NCBI RefSeq assembly: GCF_003752595.1
Contig: NZ_RKIJ01000011.1
Location: 55,322-119,321 of the forward strand
Direction: 5' to 3'
Source: Cellulomonas sp. PhB143
GTDB lineage: Bacteria; Actinomycetota; Actinomycetes; Actinomycetales; Cellulomonadaceae
Length of the DNA: 64,000 nt
Part shown: in pieces, positions 7,459 to 16,498 of the stretch
Layout of the letters: each line of letters starts with the position of its first letter
Numbering within the stretch: position 1 is the stretch's first letter
Notes under the pieces: generated by a model
Told to the model about the DNA's origin: nothing
The model's input: the letters and a program-made list of their open reading frames with translations, nothing else
Databases searched by the model: none
Translations under genes and position numbers: made by a program

Positions 7459-9687
7459 GTGAAGATCCTCGTCGTCGGTACCGGTGCCCGCGAGCACGCC
7501 ATCGCCTACGCGCTCGCGCACGAGGCCCGCCCGGACGGGGCCGCGCCGCACGAGCTGCACGCCGCGCCGGGCAACCCCGGGATCGCGGCGCTCGCCACGC
7601 TGCACCCCGTCGACGCGCTCGACGGCGCGGCCGTGGCGGGGCTCGCGACGTCCCTCGGCGCCGACCTGGTCGTCGTCGGCCCGGAGGCGCCCCTCGTGGC
7701 CGGGGTCGCGGACGCCGTGCGCTCGGCCGGTGTCCCGGTGTTCGGGCCCGGCGCGCGGGCGGCGCGGCTCGAGGGCTCCAAGGCCTTCGCCAAGGACGTC
7801 ATGGCCGCGGCGGGCGTGCCGACGGCGCGTGCGCACGTGTGCACCGACCTCGACCGGGTGGCCGCCGCGCTCGACGACTTCGGCGCCCCGTACGTCGTCA
7901 AGGACGACGGCCTCGCGGCCGGCAAGGGCGTCGTCGTCACCTCCGAGCGCGCCGAGGCGCTCGACCACGCGCGGGCGTGCCTCGACGCGCGGGGCGGCGA
8001 CGGCCGGGTCGTGATCGAGGAGTTCCTCGACGGGCCCGAGGTCTCGCTGTTCTGCGTGTGCGACGGGACCGACGTCGTCCCGCTCGCCCCGGCCCAGGAC
8101 TTCAAGCGGGCGCTGGACGGCGACGCCGGCCCCAACACCGGCGGGATGGGTGCCTACAGCCCGCTGCCCTGGGCGCCCGAGGGGCTCACCGAGGAGGTCG
8201 TCGCGCGCATCGCGCAGCCCACGGTCGACGAGATGGCGCGGCGGGGCACGCCGTTCTCCGGCGTCCTGTACGTCGGGCTCGCGCTGACCAGCCGCGGCAC
8301 GCGGGTCGTGGAGTTCAACGCCCGCTTCGGCGACCCCGAGACGCAGGTCGTGCTCTCGCGGCTGCGCACCCCGCTGTCGTCGCTGCTGCTCGCGGCGGCG
8401 GAGGGCCGGCTGGCGGGGCAGCCGCCGCTCGAGTGGTCGGACGGCTCGGCGGTCACGGTGGTCGTCGCGTCGCAGGGGTACCCGGCAGCGCCCCGCACGG
8501 GCGACCGGATCGACGGCGTCGCGGCCGCGGCCGCCCTCGACGCGGTGCACGTCCTGCACGCCGGGACGGCGCTCGACGCGGACGGCGCCCTGGTGAGCGC
8601 GGGCGGCCGCGTGCTGTCCGTCGTCGGGCAGGGGGCGGACCTCGGCGCGGCGCGGGAGCGGGCGTACGCGGGCGTCGCGCGCATCTCGCTGGCCGGCTCC
8701 CACCACCGCACGGACATCGCGGCGCGCGCCGCGGCGGGGGACACCCGCGCCGGTGCCCCGTCCGTGCTCGAGCTGCCCGGCTGGCGGCACGTGTACTCCG
8801 GCAAGGTCCGCGACCTCTACGAGCCCGACCTGCCCGCCCTGGGGGGCGTGCACCCGCTCGGCGACGTCGTCCTCGTCGTCGCGAGCGACCGGGTGAGCGC
8901 GTACGACCACCCGCTGAGCCCGCCGGTCCCGGACAAGGGGGTCGTGCTCACGCAGCTGAGCCTGTGGTGGTTCGAGCAGCTCGGCGACGTGGTGGCGAAC
9001 CATGTCGTCTCGACCGAGGTCTCGGCGGAGCCGGGCGACGGCCTGGTGCCCGACGTCGTCGCGGGCCGTGCGATGGTGTGCCGTCGCCTGGACATGTTCC
9101 CCGTCGAGTGCGTCGTGCGGGGCTACCTGACCGGGTCGGGGCTCGTCGAGTACCGGGCGGGGGGCGCGGTGTGCGGCGTCCGGCTCCCCGAGGGGCTGGT
9201 GGACGGCTCCCGGCTGCCGGAGCCGATCTTCACGCCCGCGACCAAGGCCGAGCAGGGCGAGCACGACGAGAACGTGAGCTTCGAGGTGGTCGCGGCGACG
9301 ATCGGCGCGGACGCCGCGGAGCGCCTGCGCGAGCTGTCGCTGGCGGTCTACGGGCGGGCCGAGCGGATCGCCCGCGAGCGCGGGGTGGTGCTCGCCGACA
9401 CGAAGCTGGAGTTCGGGGTGGACCCGACGAGCGGCGAGGTGGTGCTCGGCGACGAGGTCCTGACGCCGGACTCGTCGCGGTTCTGGCCGGCCGACCAGTG
9501 GCAGCCCGGGCGCGCGCAGCCGAGCTTCGACAAGCAGTTCGTGCGCGACTGGCTGACCTCGCCCGCCTCCGGCTGGGACCGCTCGGGCGACGCCGCGCCG
9601 CCCATGCTTCCGGACGACGTCGTCGAACGGACTCGCGACCGCTACCTCGAGGCCTTCGAGCGGATCACGGGCGCGCCCCTGAGCTGA
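7459..9687 (+). CDS. purD-purC: Bifunctional PurD-PurC fusion (GAR synthetase / SAICAR synthase)
   Basis: One uninterrupted 742-residue reading frame encodes two purine enzymes. Residues 1 to about 425 are phosphoribosylamine-glycine ligase (PurD): [11 protein letters not shown] at the N-terminus, [24 protein letters not shown] and [11 protein letters not shown] of the ATP-grasp fold. Residues about 434-742 are SAICAR synthase (PurC): [10 protein letters not shown], the signature LADTKLEFG and [13 protein letters not shown]. The join is a short Ala/Gly-rich linker near 420-435. Both parts are full length with catalytic motifs, so both should be active. They catalyse steps 2 and 7 of the bacterial purine pathway, which are not consecutive. 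A sequencing error merging two genes is possible but nothing at the join suggests it. Confidence 0.93.
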   Translation: MKILVVGTGAREHAIAYALAHEARPDGAAPHELHAAPGNPGIAALATLHPVDALDGAAVAGLATSLGADLVVVGPEAPLVAGVADAVRSAGVPVFGPGARAARLEGSKAFAKDVMAAAGVPTARAHVCTDLDRVAAALDDFGAPYVVKDDGLAAGKGVVVTSERAEALDHARACLDARGGDGRVVIEEFLDGPEVSLFCVCDGTDVVPLAPAQDFKRALDGDAGPNTGGMGAYSPLPWAPEGLTEEVVARIAQPTVDEMARRGTPFSGVLYVGLALTSRGTRVVEFNARFGDPETQVVLSRLRTPLSSLLLAAAEGRLAGQPPLEWSDGSAVTVVVASQGYPAAPRTGDRIDGVAAAAALDAVHVLHAGTALDADGALVSAGGRVLSVVGQGADLGAARERAYAGVARISLAGSHHRTDIAARAAAGDTRAGAPSVLELPGWRHVYSGKVRDLYEPDLPALGGVHPLGDVVLVVASDRVSAYDHPLSPPVPDKGVVLTQLSLWWFEQLGDVVANHVVSTEVSAEPGDGLVPDVVAGRAMVCRRLDMFPVECVVRGYLTGSGLVEYRAGGAVCGVRLPEGLVDGSRLPEPIFTPATKAEQGEHDENVSFEVVAATIGADAAERLRELSLAVYGRAERIARERGVVLADTKLEFGVDPTSGEVVLGDEVLTPDSSRFWPADQWQPGRAQPSFDKQFVRDWLTSPASGWDRSGDAAPPMLPDDVVERTRDRYLEAFERITGAPLS

Positions 9688-9709
9688 CGGCACGTCCCGT
9701 GGATGTCCG

Positions 9710-9750
9710 CGGGCGCCGGCGCTGCAGGGGGGGCGGAGCGCCGGCGCCCG
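9710..9750 (+). terminator. Hairpin terminator after purD-purC
   Basis: Perfect 14-bp arms, CGGGCGCCGGCGCT (9710-9723) and its complement (9737-9750), close a 13-base G-rich loop shortly after the purD-purC stop. No T-run follows; the next base begins the LexA box. Confidence 0.75.
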
Positions 9751-9766
9751 TCGAACACGTGTTCGA
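9751..9766. promoter_or_regulatory. Perfect LexA/SOS-box palindrome
   Basis: TCGAACACGTGTTCGA exactly matches the Gram-positive/actinobacterial LexA consensus TCGAAC-N4-GTTCGA. It lies between the purD-purC terminator and the purS promoter, about 90 bases upstream of the purS -10 box, so it would not directly cover that promoter. A TATCTT -10-like box on the minus strand adjoins it. No SOS gene is recognisable on either side. Confidence 0.75.
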
Positions 9767-9856
9767 AGATACACCCTGCGCCGCCGAGCGCGCACCCGGT
9801 GCGCACAGGGCTGCCCGAGCAGCCCCGGCGCGGGAGGTCGCCCGTCCGCGGGCGGC

Positions 9857-9862
9857 TAGACT
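9857..9862 (+). promoter_or_regulatory. -10 box for the purS operon
   Basis: TAGACT fits TANNNT and gives a leader of about 65-70 bases to the purS GTG, which has its own Shine-Dalgarno site. No clear -35 box is seen. Confidence 0.5.
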
Positions 9863-9935
9863 GACCCCGGAATCCCGGCGACCGCGGCCCGTGCGTGGCC
9901 CGTCGCCCCCCGTACCGAGTGCTCGAGGAGCCCCC

Positions 9936-10205
9936 GTGGGACGCGTCGTCGTCGAGGTCATGCCCAAGCCCGAGATCCTGGACCCCCAGGGCAAGGCCGT
10001 CGTGCGGCAGCTGCCGCGCCTCGGGTTCACGCAGTTCACCGGCGTCCGTCAGGGCAGGCGCTTCGAGCTCGAGGTCGACGGTCCGGTGACCGACGCCGTG
10101 CTCGCGGCGGCGCGCGAGGCGGCCGAGACGCTGCTGTCGAACCCGGTGATCGAGGACGTCGTCCGCGTCGCCGAGGTGACCACCGAGGCCGAGGCCACGG
10201 CCTGA
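9936..10205 (+). CDS. purS: Phosphoribosylformylglycinamidine synthase subunit PurS
   Basis: The 89-residue protein is the small structural subunit of the PurSQL complex that makes FGAM in purine synthesis, and it is thought to bridge PurQ and PurL. The typical fold is visible: [19 protein letters not shown], the LGF...[12 protein letters not shown] segment and [10 protein letters not shown] near the C-terminus. The GTG start at 9936 follows GAGGAG by five bases. The stop overlaps the purQ start in TGATG, so the two are translationally coupled. The catalytic PurL is encoded 17 kb away at 27322. Confidence 0.95.
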   Translation: MGRVVVEVMPKPEILDPQGKAVVRQLPRLGFTQFTGVRQGRRFELEVDGPVTDAVLAAAREAAETLLSNPVIEDVVRVAEVTTEAEATA

Positions 10206-10924
10206 TGGCCTCCACCGCCCTCGCCACGGCGCGCATCGGCGTCGTGACCTTCCCCGGCACGCTCGACGACCGGGACGCGGCCCGCGCGGTCCGGCTCGCC
10301 GGCGGCCGGCCCGTCGCCCTGTGGCACGCCGACGCCGACCTGCAGGGCGTCGATGCCGTCGTCCTGCCGGGCGGCTTCTCCTACGGCGACTACCTGCGCG
10401 CCGGCGCCATCAGCCGGTTCGCCCCCGTGGTCGACGTGCTCGTGGACGCCGCGCGGGGAGGGCTGCCGGTGCTCGGCATCTGCAACGGCTTCCAGGTGCT
10501 CACCGAGGCCCACCTCCTGCCGGGCTCGATGATCAAGAACGACCACCTGCACTTCGTCTGCCGCGAGCAGGTGCTCACGGTCGAGAACGCCGAGACCGCG
10601 TGGACGCGCGACTACGCGGCGGGCCAGCGCATCACCGTCCCGCTGAAGAACCAGGACGGCCAGTTCGTCGCCGACGAGCGCACGCTGGACGAGCTGGAGG
10701 GCGAGGGCCGGGTGGTGTTCCGCTACGCCGACGCCAACCCCAACGGCTCGCGCCGCGACATCGCCGGGATCACGAACGCCGCAGGGAACGTCGTGGGCCT
10801 CATGCCGCACCCCGAGCACGCGGTCGAGGCCGGGTTCGGCCCCGCGTCCGACGCAGGCCACCGCGCCGGGACGGACGGCCTGGGGTTCTTCACCTCGGTG
10901 CTCACCACGCTCGTCTCCTCGTGA
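10205..10924 (+). CDS. purQ: Phosphoribosylformylglycinamidine synthase subunit PurQ
   Basis: The 239-residue class I glutamine amidotransferase releases ammonia from glutamine for PurL. The nucleophile Cys is at about residue 93 in GICNGFQVL, and the partner His/Glu pair is in [10 protein letters not shown] near the C-terminus. Also typical are [16 protein letters not shown] at the N-terminus and [15 protein letters not shown]. The start overlaps the purS stop. The stop overlaps the GTG of the double GNAT gene, so that gene is cotranscribed. Confidence 0.97.
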   Translation: MASTALATARIGVVTFPGTLDDRDAARAVRLAGGRPVALWHADADLQGVDAVVLPGGFSYGDYLRAGAISRFAPVVDVLVDAARGGLPVLGICNGFQVLTEAHLLPGSMIKNDHLHFVCREQVLTVENAETAWTRDYAAGQRITVPLKNQDGQFVADERTLDELEGEGRVVFRYADANPNGSRRDIAGITNAAGNVVGLMPHPEHAVEAGFGPASDAGHRAGTDGLGFFTSVLTTLVSS

Positions 10925-11988
10925 GCGCGATCGGGTCCCCGCCCGCCGCGGCGCCGGACCTCGAGCTCGTGCCGTTCGACGACCCCGACGCCGTGCGCCT
11001 GCGCGAGGTGCAGCAGGCCGAGCTCGCCGCGACCTACGGCGTGGCGCCGGGGCAGAGCGACGTCGGCGATCCGGTGACCGGCGACGCCGCCGTGGCGACG
11101 GTCGTGCTGCGCGAGGCGGGCGTGCCCGTCGCCTGCGGGACGGTGCGGGACGTCTCGGGCGCGCCGGACGGTCGCGGGGGTCGCCACCCGGACGGCACCG
11201 GCGAGGTCAAGCGCGTCTTCGTCGACCCGTCGTGCCGTGGTCGTGGCCTCTCCAAGGCGGTCATGGCCGCCCTCGAGTCGCACGCCGCGCAGCACGGTCT
11301 GCGCTCGCTCGTCCTCGAGACGGGCACGCGCCAGCCCGAGGCGATCGGCCTGTACCTCGCCCTCGGCTACGTGCCGACCGAGCGCTACGGCGCGTACGTG
11401 GCCGAGGCGGACTCGCGGTGCTTCGCGAAGCCGCTGGCTGCCGGCGGCCCGGGCGCGCCGGTCCCTGCCGCGCCGCCGGGGCAGGGCGAGCGACGTCGGC
11501 CCGTGGACCTCGCCGAGGTCGCGTGGGACCACCCCGACGCCGCCGTCCTGCGGCGCGAGATGTTCGAGACCACCAACCTCGCGCGCTACCCGGAGGACTT
11601 CGCCCATCTCGCGGAGCCCGCGGCCTTCGCGGCCTCCGACGCCGGGCTCGGCCGCAGCGTGCTGGTCACCGTCCTCGCCTCGCGGGACGGGCGCGCGCTC
11701 GGCTGCGCCTCGGTCCGGGTGGCCGACGCCGGGTCTCCGGCCGGGGCGGCCGAGCTCTCCAAGGTCTTCGTCCGCGCCGAGGCGCGGCGCACGGGCGTGG
11801 CCACGGCGCTCCTCGACGCGGCCGAGCAGGCGGCGCGCTCGCGCGGGTTCGCCCGGCTCCTGCTGGGCACCGGCCCGCGCCAGCCCGAGGCGCTCGCGAC
11901 GTACCGCCGCCGCGGGTACCGGCCCGTGCTGCCGTTCCCGCCGTACGACGCCTTCGACTCCGCGTTCTGCCTCGGCCTGGTGCTCTGA
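10921..11988 (+). CDS. Tandem GNAT N-acetyltransferase
   Basis: The 355-residue protein carries two GNAT domains in series, about residues 10-165 and 185-355. The acetyl-CoA loops read [20 protein letters not shown] in the first and [20 protein letters not shown] in the second, each followed by the domain-closing [17 protein letters not shown] or [17 protein letters not shown]. The resemblance of the two halves suggests duplication. Substrate is unknown. The GTG start overlaps the purQ stop (GTGA), so it is coupled to the purSQ operon although no link to purine synthesis is apparent. Confidence 0.85.
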   Translation: MSAIGSPPAAAPDLELVPFDDPDAVRLREVQQAELAATYGVAPGQSDVGDPVTGDAAVATVVLREAGVPVACGTVRDVSGAPDGRGGRHPDGTGEVKRVFVDPSCRGRGLSKAVMAALESHAAQHGLRSLVLETGTRQPEAIGLYLALGYVPTERYGAYVAEADSRCFAKPLAAGGPGAPVPAAPPGQGERRRPVDLAEVAWDHPDAAVLRREMFETTNLARYPEDFAHLAEPAAFAASDAGLGRSVLVTVLASRDGRALGCASVRVADAGSPAGAAELSKVFVRAEARRTGVATALLDAAEQAARSRGFARLLLGTGPRQPEALATYRRRGYRPVLPFPPYDAFDSAFCLGLVL

Positions 11989-11990
11989 GC

Positions 11991-12599
11991 GTGCGCCCGC
12001 CGTGGTGGGCGCTCGCGAGCGCGGTCGTCGCGCCGGTCGCGATGATCGGCGGCTGGACGCTCGCCGCCGCGCGGCAGCAGAGCTTCGACCCGGTCGCGGA
12101 GACGATCAGCGCGCTCGCGGCGGCGCCGTCCGTGGACACCTGGATCATGACGACGGGTCTCGCGGTGACCGGGGCGTGCCACGTCGTGACCTCCCTCGGG
12201 CTGCGCGGCCTGCCCGCGGCCGGGCGGGCGCTGCTCGCGCTGGGCGGCGTCGCGACGGCCGCGGTGGCGGCGCTGCCGGTCGACCTCTACCCGCACGCGC
12301 ACGGCGTCGCCGCGGGCACGGGGTTCGCCGCGCTGGCGCTCTGGCCGGCGGCGTCCGCAGCGCGGCGTCCTGCATCGGGCCGGGGCATCGGCGTGGGTCC
12401 GGGCCTGGGCACGAGCGCGGTGCTGGTCGTGCTGCTCGGCGCGTTCGTCCTCGAGCTGGCGCAGGGCGGCCCGGGTGGCGGCGCCGCGCTCGGCCTCACC
12501 GAGCGCCTCGTGGCGGGCGCCGAGTCGCTCGCGCCGCTCGCCGTGGCGGTGTGGCTCCGAGCCCGGTCGCGTCAGACCAGCCGGACGGGACCCGGGTAG
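11991..12599 (+). CDS. DUF998-like integral membrane protein
   Basis: This 202-residue protein has about six hydrophobic segments, beginning with WWALASAVVAPVAMIGGW. The following QQSFDPVAETISALAA segment is typical of the DUF998 group of multi-pass membrane proteins of unknown function. GTG at 11991 is two bases after the GNAT stop, making it the probable last gene of the purSQ-GNAT unit; the ribosome site is poor. Its 3' end overlaps the end of the convergent PIN remnant by 28 bases. Family assignment is moderate and function unknown. Confidence 0.7.
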   Translation: MRPPWWALASAVVAPVAMIGGWTLAAARQQSFDPVAETISALAAAPSVDTWIMTTGLAVTGACHVVTSLGLRGLPAAGRALLALGGVATAAVAALPVDLYPHAHGVAAGTGFAALALWPAASAARRPASGRGIGVGPGLGTSAVLVVLLGAFVLELAQGGPGGGAALGLTERLVAGAESLAPLAVAVWLRARSRQTSRTGPG

Positions 12600-12826
12600 C
12601 GCGGCACCACGGGGCCGTGGGTCAGCGACGGCAGCCCTGCGACGCTCGCCTGAGCGACGAGCAGGCGGTCGAACGGATCCTTGTGGATCGCCGGCAGGTC
12701 GGCCACGGCGGCAGCGTGGGCGCCGTCGACGGCGAGCTCGACGAATCCGAGCCGGAGGGCGGCGCCGCGGGCGACGCTGGGCTCGAGCGTGAACGACGCG
12801 TGCCCGAGCCCGAACGTGATCTTCAC
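12572..12826 (-). pseudogene. Truncated VapC-type PIN toxin (C-terminal part)
   Basis: Reading leftward, about 84 residues resemble the C-terminal two thirds of VapC-like PIN toxins: LPAIHKDPFDRLLVAQASVAG carries the conserved DPFDRLLVAQA block, and the end YPGPVRLV is typical. The N-terminal half with the first catalytic Asp (LLLDTH) is missing. The altered GLPSLTHGP replaces the usual LVTADP, which holds a metal-binding Asp. A GTG at 12826 overlaps the stop of a short frame ending FGADEIAEMFRLTE, possibly an antitoxin tail. The whole is best read as a decayed toxin-antitoxin locus between metZ and the membrane gene. Confidence 0.65.
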
Positions 12827-12911
12827 TCGGTGAGGCGGAACATCTCGGCGATCTCGTCGGCGCCGAACCTGTCCGACCAACCAGGGTCGGTCCACCGTAC
12901 GCCCGGCGCGG

Positions 12912-14195
12912 CTACCGCGCGGCCAGCGCCTGCTCGACGTCCTCGAGGATGTCCAGCGGGTCCTCGAGCCCCACGCTCAGGCGTACGGTCGTCTCCGCGA
13001 TCCCGACGGCGGCCCGCCCCTCCGGCCCGAGCTTGCGGTGCGTCGTCGTGGCCGGGTGGGTGATCAGGGACTTGGCGTCCCCGAGGTTGTTCGAGATGTC
13101 CACGACGCGCAGCGCGTCGAGGAACGCGAACGAACGCTTCTTGGCGTCCACGGCGTCGGTGCCCGCGGGCACCTCGATGTCGACCGTGACCACGGTGCCG
13201 CCGCCCGACTGCTGCGAGCGCGCGAGCGCGGCCTGCGGGTGGGAGTCGAGGAACGGGTAGCGCACCTGCGCGACGCCGGGCAGGCGCTCGAGCGCCGTCG
13301 CGACCTGCAGGGCGTTCGCGTTCTGCGCCGCGACACGCACGGGCAGCGTCTCGAGGCCCTTGAGCAGCGTCCAGGCGTTGAACGCCGACAGCGACGGCCC
13401 GGTGTTGCGGATGAACGTCTGCACGGGCCCGTGGACGTACTCCTCGGAGCCGAGGATCGCCCCGCCGAGCACCCGGCCCTGGCCGTCGATGTGCTTGGTC
13501 GCCGAGTAGACGACGACGTCGGCGCCGAGCTCGAGCGGCTTCTGCAGCAGCGGGGTCGCGAACACGTTGTCGAGGACGACGGTCGCGCCGGCGGCGTGCG
13601 CCAGCTCGCTGACGCGACGCACGTCGACGATGTCCTGCATGGGGTTCGACGGCGTCTCGAAGAACACGACGTCCGCGGGGGTCGACAGCGCCTCCTCCCA
13701 CTGGGCGAGGACGTGCCCGTCGACGTAGTCGGTGCGCACGCCCCACTTCGCGAAGATCTCGTCGAAGATCACCAGCGACGAGCCGAACAACGCGCGCGAG
13801 GCGACGATCCGCGAGCCGGACGCCACGAGCGCGGCGAGGGACGTGAACACGGCCGACATCCCGGAGGCGGTCGCATAGCAGGCCTCGGCCCCCTCGACGA
13901 GGCGCATGCGCTCCTCGAAGGCGTGCACGGTGGGGTTGCCGTAGCGCGAGTAGATGAAGCGGTCGAGGTTGCCCTCGAACGCCGCCTCGGCGTCGCTCGC
14001 CGTGCCGTAGACGAACCCCTGCGTGAGGAACAGCGCCTCGCTCGTCTCGCCGAACTCCGAGCGCCGGTGACCGCCGCGCACGGCGAGCGTCGCGGGCCGG
14101 GCGGCGGCGGGCAGCGGGCCGCGGCCCGAGCCTCCGGGGACCTCGCCGGGCGCGGAGGGCCCGGTGACGCTGCCGACGACCTGTGCGTCGCTCAT
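12912..14195 (-). CDS. metZ: O-succinylhomoserine sulfhydrylase (Cys/Met PLP enzyme)
   Basis: The 427-residue protein belongs to the cystathionine gamma-synthase superfamily of PLP enzymes and should make homocysteine from an activated homoserine and sulfide. The PLP Lys is about residue 234 in YSATKHIDGQGRVLGG. MetZ-type features include LTQGFVYGTASDAEAAFEG and FIYSRYGNPTV. The ATG overlaps the stop of the upstream rhodanese gene (ATGA), and both are downstream of an S-box riboswitch, so high SAM should lower expression. O-acetyl versus O-succinylhomoserine preference cannot be settled from sequence. Confidence 0.9.
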   Translation of the reverse strand: MSDAQVVGSVTGPSAPGEVPGGSGRGPLPAAARPATLAVRGGHRRSEFGETSEALFLTQGFVYGTASDAEAAFEGNLDRFIYSRYGNPTVHAFEERMRLVEGAEACYATASGMSAVFTSLAALVASGSRIVASRALFGSSLVIFDEIFAKWGVRTDYVDGHVLAQWEEALSTPADVVFFETPSNPMQDIVDVRRVSELAHAAGATVVLDNVFATPLLQKPLELGADVVVYSATKHIDGQGRVLGGAILGSEEYVHGPVQTFIRNTGPSLSAFNAWTLLKGLETLPVRVAAQNANALQVATALERLPGVAQVRYPFLDSHPQAALARSQQSGGGTVVTVDIEVPAGTDAVDAKKRSFAFLDALRVVDISNNLGDAKSLITHPATTTHRKLGPEGRAAVGIAETTVRLSVGLEDPLDILEDVEQALAAR

Positions 14196-14665
14196 GCCCC
14201 GGCACCGTCCGTCCCTGCCGACGGCGCCCAGGTGGTGGACGCGAGCCCCTCGGCGCGCCAGCCGGCGTGCCCGCGGCGCCCGTCGGGGCCGACGTCGCCC
14301 TCGAAGCCGTCCAGCACGTTGTACGCCGGGCCGAGGCCCGCGGCGGTCGCGGCGCGGGCGGCGGCGATCGAGCGCTGCCCGGAGCGGCAGAGGAAGACGA
14401 CGGGACGCTCGTCCCCGGCCACGAGCCCGGCCGCGCGGACCTCGTCGAGGAACGCGGGGTTGGGCCCGGCGGGCGTGACCCACTCGGCGAACGTGGTCCG
14501 CCGGTCGAGCGGGGCGACGTCGGGCACGCCGACCGTCGACCACTCGCCCTCGGTGCGGACGTCGACGAGGACGGCACGCTCGTCGGCGGCGAGCAGGTCC
14601 CACGCCTGCCGGGGCGTGAGGTCGCCGGCGTAGCCGGCAGCGGGTCGTGCGTCAGGGGACGTCAT
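14192..14665 (-). CDS. Rhodanese-like sulfurtransferase
   Basis: The 157-residue single-domain rhodanese has the active-site Cys at about residue 93 in VVFLCRSGQRSIAAA. Typical features include the N-terminal LTPRQAWDLL and VLVDVRTEGEWSTVG and the C-terminal VLDGFEGD. It probably carries a persulfide to, or handles sulfide for, MetZ, whose gene overlaps its stop. ATG at 14665 follows GGAGCGCA. The ribosome site directly adjoins the 3' strand of S-box helix P1, so SAM binding could mask translation initiation. Confidence 0.9.
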   Translation of the reverse strand: MTSPDARPAAGYAGDLTPRQAWDLLAADERAVLVDVRTEGEWSTVGVPDVAPLDRRTTFAEWVTPAGPNPAFLDEVRAAGLVAGDERPVVFLCRSGQRSIAAARAATAAGLGPAYNVLDGFEGDVGPDGRRGHAGWRAEGLASTTWAPSAGTDGAGA

Positions 14666-14674
14666 TGCGCTCCT

Positions 14675-14766
14675 CCATCGGTCGTGGCGGTAGCACCCTC
14701 GCCCGGATCGCTCCGAGGGGTTGCTGCGGCGTCGTCGTGCCAGGTCACTCGGCCGCTCTGGATGGT
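14675..14766 (-). ncRNA. SAM-I (S-box) riboswitch
   Basis: On the minus strand the leader has the S-box landmarks in order. Helix P1 is CCATC closing with GATGG. The kink-turn side begins CAGAGCGGCCGAGTGA, then CTGGCACGACGACGCCGC and GCAACC correspond to the conserved GGC...GAAGCC...GCAACC core. GGTGCTACCGCC matches the P3/P4 GGTGCCAATTCC segment. The rhodanese ribosome site GGAGG starts right at the end of P1, which suggests control of translation. No intrinsic terminator lies between it and the start codon. Rfam family: SAM (S-box leader). Confidence 0.85.
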
Positions 14767-14897
14767 GGTCGGAGCGTACGTCATGCCGGAGGGCTCCGGG
14801 GCGCCCGTCCGCCGTCCCGTCCGCCGACGGGTCCACGATGCGAGACGTGATGGACAGCCGTTTGACGCGCCCGGCGCCCTCGGTGATCCTGGATCCA

Positions 14898-15015
14898 GGT
14901 CATGAGCGCCAGCGTGAAACCCCGGTTTGCTGGCCGGCAACCCTCCACTCGCGGTGGGGTGCCCCGGGTGACGACCTGGCTCCCCGCCGCACGGCGCGGA
15001 GCAAGCGCGGGGCGG
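14898..15015 (+). ncRNA. SAM-IV riboswitch
   Basis: The plus-strand leader matches the SAM-IV core closely: GGTCATGAGCGCCAGCG, then the AACCCCGGTTTGCTGGCCG arm, GGCAACCCTCC, CGCGGTGGGGTGCCCCGGG and TGACGACC, ending in a GC-rich hairpin and GCAAGCGCGGGG, the pseudoknot partner region. The whole aptamer ends about 25 bases before GGAGG of the cysteine-desulfurase-like gene at 15051. It should lower expression of that gene when SAM is high. SAM-IV shares the SAM-binding core with SAM-I but has a different outer architecture and is mainly actinobacterial. Confidence 0.9.
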
Positions 15016-15050
15016 CCCTCGGCCGGTCCCCGGGACGACGGAGGACTCGC

Positions 15051-16493
15051 ATGACCACATCCACCCTCGGCACGAGCTGTCCGGACCGGACGGTGCAGGA
15101 CGCCCCGGGCCTCGCGGGCCTCGGCCCGGTGCTGCCCGTCGTCGGCTCCGACACCCTCGTCCCGCTCGTCGACGGACGGCAGGTGCCGTACGCCAACCTC
15201 GACGTCGCGGCGTCCGCCCCCGCCCTCGTGAGCGTCGCCGAGCGCGTCACCGAGGTGCTGCCGCTCTACGCGAGCGTGCACCGGGGCGCGGGGTACCTCT
15301 CCCAGGTCTCCACGGCGCTCTACGAGGCCTCGCGCCGGACGATCGGCGAGTTCGTGGGGGCGCGGCCCGACGACGTGACGATCGTGACGCGCAACACGAC
15401 CGACTCCCTCAACCTGCTCGCGGGCTGCGTCCCGGCGCATGCGGACGGCAGCCCGGGGCGCGTGCTCGTCCTGGACGTCGAGCACCACGCCAACTTCCTG
15501 CCGTGGCAGCGCACGGGCGGTGCCACGGTGCTCGCCGGCGCGGCGTCCGTCGCGGCCACGACCGAGCTGGTGCGCGCGGAGCTCGCGCGCCGCCCCTACG
15601 CGCTGCTCGCGGTGACGGGCGCGTCCAACGTCACGGGGGAGTCGCTGCCGCTCGGCCCGCTCGTCTCGGCCGCGCACGACGCGGGGGCGCGCGTCGTCCT
15701 GGACGGCGCCCAGCTCGTCCCGCACCGCCGCTTCTCGCTCGCCGACAGCGGCGTGGACTACGTCGCCTTCTCCGGGCACAAGACCTACGCGCCGTTCGGC
15801 GCGGGAGCGCTCGTCGGCCGGCGGGACTGGCTCGACGCGGGCACCCCGTTCCTCGCAGGGGGAGGAGCGGTGCGCCAGGTCGGGCTCGACGCGACGGACT
15901 GGCACGTCGGCACGGCGCGGCACGAGGCCGGGTCGCCCAACGTCGTCGGCACGGTCGCGCTCGCGGCGGCCTGCGACGCGCTCGGCTCGCTCGACCCCCG
16001 CGAGGCCGCGGCGCACGAGTCCGCCCTCCGGGCGCGCCTGGTCGAGGGTCTCGACGCGATCGACGGTGTCACCGTCGTGCGGGCGTGGGACGACGCGAGC
16101 GACCCGGTCGGCGTCGTGACCTTCGCCGTCCAGGACCACGACCCGGGCTTCGTGGCCGCGTACCTGTCCGCGGAGCACGGGATCGGCGTGCGCGACGGGC
16201 GCTTCTGCGCGCACCCGCTGCTGCACCGGCTCGGGCTCGACGGCGGGGCGATCCGCGCGTCGGTCGGCGTCGGCACGTCGGGCGAGGAGGTCGAGCGGCT
16301 GCTCGCCGCGCTCGCGCAGTTCGCGGCCGACGGCCCCCGGGCGCGGTACGCGATCGTCGACGGCTGCTGGACCGTGGTCGACGACCCGCGCCCCGTGCCG
16401 GCCGGCAGCGGCCTGACCGGGCTGTTCGCGACCGCGGCGGCCGGGTTCGTCGGCGAGTCCGCCGGGTGCGGTCCCGTCCCCGCCCAGGGCTGA
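15051..16493 (+). CDS. Class V aminotransferase, SufS/CsdA-like cysteine desulfurase
   Basis: The 480-residue PLP enzyme has the desulfurase landmarks HHANFLPWQ, VTGASNVTGE, DGAQLVPH, and the PLP Lys at about residue 244 in FSGHKTYAPFGAGALVG. RDGRFCAHPLLHRLG places a Cys (about 386) where SufS carries its persulfide-forming Cys. It should therefore mobilise sulfur from cysteine or a related substrate. It is about 70 residues longer than SufS, with N- and C-terminal extensions. ATG at 15051 follows GGAGG by six bases. SAM-IV control and no suf genes nearby suggest a role in methionine/sulfur supply rather than Fe-S assembly; that is inference. Confidence 0.85.
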   Translation: MTTSTLGTSCPDRTVQDAPGLAGLGPVLPVVGSDTLVPLVDGRQVPYANLDVAASAPALVSVAERVTEVLPLYASVHRGAGYLSQVSTALYEASRRTIGEFVGARPDDVTIVTRNTTDSLNLLAGCVPAHADGSPGRVLVLDVEHHANFLPWQRTGGATVLAGAASVAATTELVRAELARRPYALLAVTGASNVTGESLPLGPLVSAAHDAGARVVLDGAQLVPHRRFSLADSGVDYVAFSGHKTYAPFGAGALVGRRDWLDAGTPFLAGGGAVRQVGLDATDWHVGTARHEAGSPNVVGTVALAAACDALGSLDPREAAAHESALRARLVEGLDAIDGVTVVRAWDDASDPVGVVTFAVQDHDPGFVAAYLSAEHGIGVRDGRFCAHPLLHRLGLDGGAIRASVGVGTSGEEVERLLAALAQFAADGPRARYAIVDGCWTVVDDPRPVPAGSGLTGLFATAAAGFVGESAGCGPVPAQG

Positions 16494-16498
16494 GCCCC

